This document shows positions 59,560 to 64,000 of a stretch of DNA of 64,000 nucleotides, piece after piece. The notes beneath the pieces were generated by a model. That model saw nothing but the letters and a program-made list of their open reading frames with translations. It did no database searches and was not told the DNA's origin. Positions within the stretch are counted from its first letter, which is position 1. The number at the start of each line of letters is the position of its first letter. Both the position numbers and the translations under genes were made by a program. Source of the DNA: Euryodendron excelsum (Eukaryota > Streptophyta > Magnoliopsida > Ericales > Pentaphylacaceae); contig CM065387.1 in assembly GCA_033060915.1 (NCBI GenBank), positions 42,066,501 through 42,130,500 of the forward strand, read 5' to 3'.

Positions 59560-60322
59560 GGGTAAACAACTATTTAATTCCTCTAGCTTTGCCATAGATT
59601 TTAATGTTAACCATAAACTTTGATTTCTTTTATTTAAATTCTCTAACTTTTAAAAAAAAGTCAACTTGGTCCAACTTTTCAAGATAAGTAAAGAAATTAA
59701 ATATTTATTATATTTTGACCATCTTAACTATAACTTAATATTACTTTACCCCCACGTACTCAATTAAAAATAGTTATATTTTTGCCATTATAGAATTCAA
59801 AATTAGAGATTTGTTTAGTCAAAGTTTTATACTAATTTGTAAAACAAAGAGAAAAAAATAATTTCATGGTTATAAAATGTTATAAATCATATCAAAATGC
59901 CTAAGAAAATGACAAGAATAAAATCTTATTTTTAGGGGCCACCAATTATTAGCCCTGACAATATAAAAGAGATTTTTGAAACTACATATTTGTTAACCAG
60001 GGACAAAAAAAATTTTATACTGTACCCAATCAAAAATGCTAAATTTATTTATTTTTGTCAATAGCATTAGTACAAACTAAAATTCTCATAATTTAGAGAT
60101 AAAATGTAATAACTTTTAGTTTAGCAGGTAAAGTTAAATTAAAACATATTTAAGAGATTTAAAGTGTAATTAATTTTTAATTTTTCTAACTTATTTTTAA
60201 ATGGGGGACCACAATGGCTTAATTCCTTTTAGAAGTTGGAGGGGCAAAATAGAAAAAATCAAAGTTCAGGAACGACATTAAAATTTAAGGTAAAGTTAGA
60301 GCGACAAAATGATTGTTTACCC
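59560..60322. mobile_element. Foldback transposon with about 120-bp arms
   Basis: The left arm (GGGTAAACAACTATTTAATT...) and the complement of the right arm (GGGTAAACAATCATTTTGTC...) align over about 120 bp, including AACTTTGATTT. TATTTATT occurs at both flanks (59551-59558 and 60323-60330), a possible 8-bp target duplication. The interior is non-coding. Confidence 0.65.
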
Positions 60323-60639
60323 TATTTATTTTCAAAATAAATCTCCCTTGTTGCCACCAACCTCCATCACTTCCACCATCACTCACCGTCACTGCTACCC
60401 ACTAGCTTTATCACCACCAACCCACCACCCGCGGCCACCACCACCCATCGCTGCCGCTGTCCCTCATTCACTGTGTTTAAAGTATAATGGTTAAAATACG
60501 AGTTTATGGGTTTAAGTTAACCCATTAATGGTGTACTCAAATTCAACCAGCTTGGTAATTAGACGGGTTTGAGTTGTACTCATTTAAAACAAATCCGTTT
60601 AAGCCTATCCAAATCTATCCATCTGCCACCCTCATTTGA

Positions 60640-61340
60640 GCACGTCAAATCTGGCATTGAGCTCGCTGGAAGCTCGCGGGACCCTCATGGGAGCAAGAGA
60701 CACTTTGCTAGATGTCGCGGGACCTCACGGGAGTGAGTTGTGCAAAATTTGAAACCTCGAGAATCACGCCACTAGTGTTTTTTTGCCCCTATTTAAAACT
60801 CAACACACTTCCCCAAGTATTATCTAAGTCGCCACATTGAAACCTCCAAGAGATAAGTATTTCTAACCTTCTTAGAAGTTCAGAAACAAATCTTAGCAAT
60901 AATATTCTTCAATCTAATTGAAGAAATCAAGAGTCTCGATGGAGTTCAAGGCATGAAATCCGTTCTAAGGGGATCTGAACAGTGGTCAAGCACGGAGACG
61001 GTGAATCGTGGATACAAGCAAGATCAAGACAATCATTATATCATAGAGTTGATAGGTTTTGATTGTAAAGAGTCTTGTAACTGTCTGAACAACGAGATAT
61101 AGTGCATGATCTTTGTTCAGCAAAAGGGACACGTGATTTTTTTCATATTTAAGGGTTTTTACGGCAAAAATCTGTTGTGTTCCTGATTGTATGGTTTGTT
61201 TTGTCTTGTGATTTGGTAAGTACAATATTACTCATTGTCATAACATATTGAATCAATATTATAGAGTTTAACCTCTCGGATAAAACATAGACAAAGACTA
61301 GGTTTTTTAATTTTTGTAAAAGCCGGTCTTGAACAAATTT
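60640..61340 (+). mobile_element. Probable LTR fragment upstream of gene B
   Basis: The sequence has a GC-richer start (AGCTCGCGGGACCCTCATGG), a leader-like region and GGTTTTTACGGCAAAAATCT near 61153, resembling the R/U5 end of plant Copia LTRs. No internal domains or clear TG/CA ends were fixed. It replaces what should be the rest of intron 1 of gene B. Confidence 0.35.
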
Positions 61341-61349
61341 TTTAAACGC

Positions 61350-61575
61350 ATGCCTAATCCAAGTAGCTTGATTCATTCTGTAATCCTTGTGCGATAAGGG
61401 ACTTGGAGAAACCTTTGGCTGAGAAACAGAAGTGGAAGGAAAAAGTGAGCATGGTATAGTACGTGTGTGTGTGTATATATATATATTTCCATATGTATCT
61501 TGAAACATCACAGCTAGCTGGAGTTCATGGTTTGCAACCGGATACAGTTCATTTCTCTCAAGTTCCTGATTTCAG
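61350..61575 (+). other. Residual intron 1 of gene B
   Basis: GAGAAACCTTTGGCT (61401) and GCTAGCTGGAGTTCATGGTTT (61513) match intron 1 of gene A. The original acceptor and the first codons of exon 2 are deleted relative to gene A. The next candidate acceptor is TGATTTCAG at 61567-61575. Confidence 0.65.
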
Positions 61576-62053
61576 ATCTCTTGCACACAAGCCACGTTCT
61601 CAAGTAACTCATTCTATGCCACTGGAAAAGCTAGAGATCTTCAAGTCCTTGGAGGATTGGGCTACGAGCAATCTGCCGGTTCTCCTAAAACCAGTGGAGA
61701 AATGTTGGCAGCCACAATATTTCCTACCAGATCCTGCATTGGATGGATTTTTAGAGAAGGTGGAGGAACTAAGGGAGAGAGCAGAGGAAATCCCAGATGA
61801 TTACTTTGTTGTGTTGGTCGGAGACATGATCACAGAAGAGGCCCTTCCCACTTATCAATCCATATTGAATACCTGGGATGGAACTCGGGACGAAACAGGC
61901 TCGAGCGTCACTCCCTGGGCCGTTTGGACAAGGGCGTGGGCAGCCGAAGAGAACAGGCATGGTGATCTTCTTAACAGGTACCTCTATCTTTCTGGTCGAG
62001 TTGACATGATCCAAATCGAGAAGACAGTACAGTATCTAATTGGATCTGGAATG
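61576..62053 (+). CDS. SAD: Acyl-ACP desaturase gene B, exon 2
   Basis: The exon reads [22 protein letters not shown], then ITEEALPTY and EENRHG, so three of the six diiron ligands are encoded here and intact. Compared with gene A it lacks the codons for ENKPFG because of a deletion, yet the frame from a phase-2 exon 1 is kept if the acceptor at 61575 is used. The position equal to castor L118 is Trp (LNTWDG). The donor ATG|GTAAGT is intact. Without splicing the frame is open upstream to ATGs at 61463 and 61493, which would give a form without transit peptide. No exon 1 was found between gene A and here. Confidence 0.85.
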
Positions 62054-62863
62054 GTAAGTTTCTTGCACTCAGCTCCAATACTTTCGTACTTCGAGGGTAA
62101 TTACCATTTGGACTAATCGTAGTTGCAACTTAAGCTAATCACAATTACTGCTTTTTCTTTATATAATAATAGTTACTGCAAAATATAACCACATGGTAGT
62201 ATCTGAAGGTCACATATGTAGTACCCATGGCTAACAATTTCACTAAAACATATAGATTTTTTAAAAAAATTCTCATTCAATGGTCAAACTTTTTTCATGT
62301 TTTGATCTAAGAACTGAGAGTGCAAGGTACCGGAGAAAAATTCTTCCTACATAACTCTCTCATAAATTTGAGAAGTTATTGAGTGATGGAGTATCGTGGC
62401 CTTGTTACATCTCTCAAAACACCTATCGTCCTGCAACTAGGTGGGGCGAGAACGCCCCACTTAGCAGTTTACATGTTTTTGGAGGTTGTACATAGTGCAT
62501 GCAAGAAAGTTTTCTTTGTCGGGCATATACGTTAGGGCCAATGTCCGGACATAACAAACATATACATGCATATTTTCTTCTACGAAAAATGCTACCTATT
62601 GTAGAAAGTTTATACATAAAATATCATCTGAACGATACGCATTTTGTTCTAAAGTGCGAGCCGGTTTCCATTTAACTACAACATTTTATACATAAATTTT
62701 TTGGTTGTACGTATAGTGTTATGCTTATTCTATCTTACAAGTCTGTGTACTACTGACGAGTAATGTTACACAAACAAAGAGAAATTTGTACAATTTGTTT
62801 GTGTAACTTATTCTGATTCACAACCCTTATGCTTTACCATGTCTCTTTTCATTGGATAATGAG
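62054..62863 (+). other. Gene B intron 2
   Basis: About 0.81 kb, GT donor. The AG acceptor used in gene A is TG here (62853-62854). The nearest AG downstream is at 62862-62863, in frame. No transposon gene was seen inside. Confidence 0.7.
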
Positions 62864-63409
62864 ACAGAAAACAATTTCTACCTGGTATATATTTACACAT
62901 CATTCCAAGAAAGGGCAACATTTGTTTCCCATGGTAACACAGCCAGGCTTGCCAAGCATTACGGCAACGATAACCTGGCTCAGATATGTGGCACAATAGC
63001 CTCCGATGAGAAGCGGCATGGAACTGCTTACGCCAAGACAATGGAGAAGCTATTCGAGGTAGATCCAGATGGAAGTATCTTGGCATTTGCCGACATGATG
63101 CAGAAAAAGATATCTATGCCAGCCCACTGGATGTATGATGGTCAGGACGAAAATCTGTTTAGGGACTTCTCAGCTGTCGTCCAGCGGCTCGGCTTCTACA
63201 CTGCCAAGGATTATGCCGATATACTTGAATTTTTGGTAGATAAATGGGGTGTGGAGAAGCTTTCAGGACTTTCTGCTGAGGGAAGGAAGGCTCGGGATTA
63301 TGTTTGTGAGTTGGGTCCACATTTTACAAGGCTAGCGGAGAGAGCTCGACGTAGGACCAAGCAAGCTCCTGCTGTTCCTTTCAGCTGGATTTACAACGGA
63401 TCAGTGTAA
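62864..63409 (+). CDS. SAD: Acyl-ACP desaturase gene B, exon 3
   Basis: From [20 protein letters not shown] to FSWIYNGSV, with no stops. E196 (QERAT), E229 and H232 (SDEKRHG) by castor numbering are present, so the catalytic half-site is complete. Differences from gene A include V for G at castor position 188, F for P at 185, and G after the ligand His. The C-terminus is two residues shorter. The exon start is inferred because the usual acceptor is mutated; with the AG at 62863, three residues (castor 178-180) are missing but the frame is kept. Expression is uncertain without an exon 1. It could be a young pseudogene or a diverged paralogue. Confidence 0.82.
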   Translation, partial: TENNFYLVYIYTSFQERATFVSHGNTARLAKHYGNDNLAQICGTIASDEKRHGTAYAKTMEKLFEVDPDGSILAFADMMQKKISMPAHWMYDGQDENLFRDFSAVVQRLGFYTAKDYADILEFLVDKWGVEKLSGLSAEGRKARDYVCELGPHFTRLAERARRRTKQAPAVPFSWIYNGSV

Positions 63410-63582
63410 GCTCTATCGGAAATGGTAGGGTGCGTCAGTTGTTAGTTTGGGCTCTGCTCGACCAAGAACTTGGTTTAAAAGCCACTGTATGAGTTTTATT
63501 ACGCAGTTAATAACTATTGCTCAAACAGACTAATGTATGAAGTTTGTTTCTAATGTAGTAGTATGAGTAATTAAGCAACTGA

Positions 63583-63596
63583 AACACACACACACA

Positions 63597-63634
<38 letters not shown>
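63583..63634. repeat. (AC)n(CT)n compound microsatellite
   Basis: About eight AC units followed by about 18 CT units, in the 3' flank of gene B. Confidence 0.9.
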
Positions 63635-63638
<4 letters not shown>

Positions 63639-64000
63639 GTGATTACTCATTGTACCTCCATATATGTTTTTGGACAATTCTCACTTTGCAAACCGGTTTT
63701 CATAGTTGAATAAGGCCCATGAGTTCTTTCTCTATCTCTCTATTTTTAATATGATATCAGAACTAGGTTTCAAAGGGCCTTCTCTCTCAGAACCGCTTAG
63801 CTCATACTCTTACCTCACATATCCATGTTTCGCATGAGGAAGGGTATGAGTGGAATCCCACATCACCTGGTATCACGGGTTGCATGATTATATGCAGCGG
63901 AACTAACCCGTGAGGTGACTATGCACAAAGCAATAGTCCCGCCAAACTCAAACATCGAGGCATAAGATTATGCGCTCATCTAGGATCCATCCGTAATGCC
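63635..64000. other. 3' flank, possible repeat
   Basis: No gene seen. ATATCAGAACTAGGTTTC near 63754 and the balanced base composition after it suggest a SINE or retroelement start, but this is not established before the window ends. Confidence 0.25.

Noticed and set aside
60309..60494. 61-codon Pro/His-rich ORF
   Set aside because: Starts inside the foldback element arm and consists of a CCA-rich low-complexity stretch.
5606..61576. Joining the gene C exon 1 to the gene B exon 2 as one gene
   Set aside because: The phases are compatible, but a 56 kb intron spanning the whole of gene A is implausible without transcript evidence.

Overview
This is nuclear DNA from a flowering plant, most likely a eudicot. 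It is AT-rich, has spliced genes with GT-AG introns, and is dominated by plant transposons (Ty3/gypsy chromovirus and Tat-like elements, Copia including a Sirevirus, LINE, PIF/Harbinger, MITEs). No bacterial, viral or organellar gene set and no CRISPR array, rRNA or tRNA was seen. The species cannot be named from the sequence.

The host content is a small cluster of soluble plastid acyl-ACP desaturase (stearoyl-ACP desaturase, SAD/FAB2 family) genes, all on the + strand. Gene A (exons 23463-23581, 27511-28003, 29261-29821) is intact: 390 codons, two introns and all six diiron ligands. Gene C upstream survives only as a promoter and exon 1 (5606-5730). Gene B downstream (exons 61576-62053 and about 62864-63409) has an intact catalytic core, but no transit-peptide exon is visible, and both of its acceptor sites differ from those of gene A. 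A and B carry different replacements at the residues that line the bottom of the acyl pocket in the castor enzyme. The cluster may therefore have diverged in chain-length preference. The only other candidate host gene is a short secreted proline-rich ORF at 57828-58124.

Layout: 1-2822, decayed chromovirus pol and 3' LTR. 2823-4325, first copy of a dispersed 1.5 kb repeat. 5464-7035, gene C remnant. 7072-18469, a 3.9 kb tandem duplication whose first copy is split by a Tat-like gypsy element (8701-12297). 18470-23300, AT-rich intergenic DNA with MITE debris. 23350-30050, gene A, with transposon fragments in both introns. 32350-33934, LINE 3' end. 36193-41312, second copy of the 1.5 kb repeat, split by a Copia element with a readable empty site. 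41313-44835, 5' part of a second Copia element, fused to the 3' part of a Sirevirus (44850-48330). 49241-51344, two 183-bp MITEs. 51.7-57.6 kb, a PIF/Harbinger element whose divergent ORFs are separated by a minisatellite holding a solo LTR. 59560-60322, foldback element. 61350-63640, gene B.

The window therefore reads as a tandem desaturase cluster enlarged and partly dismantled by transposons. Several insertions can be ordered in time, because duplicated copies in the same window preserve the uninterrupted target sites.
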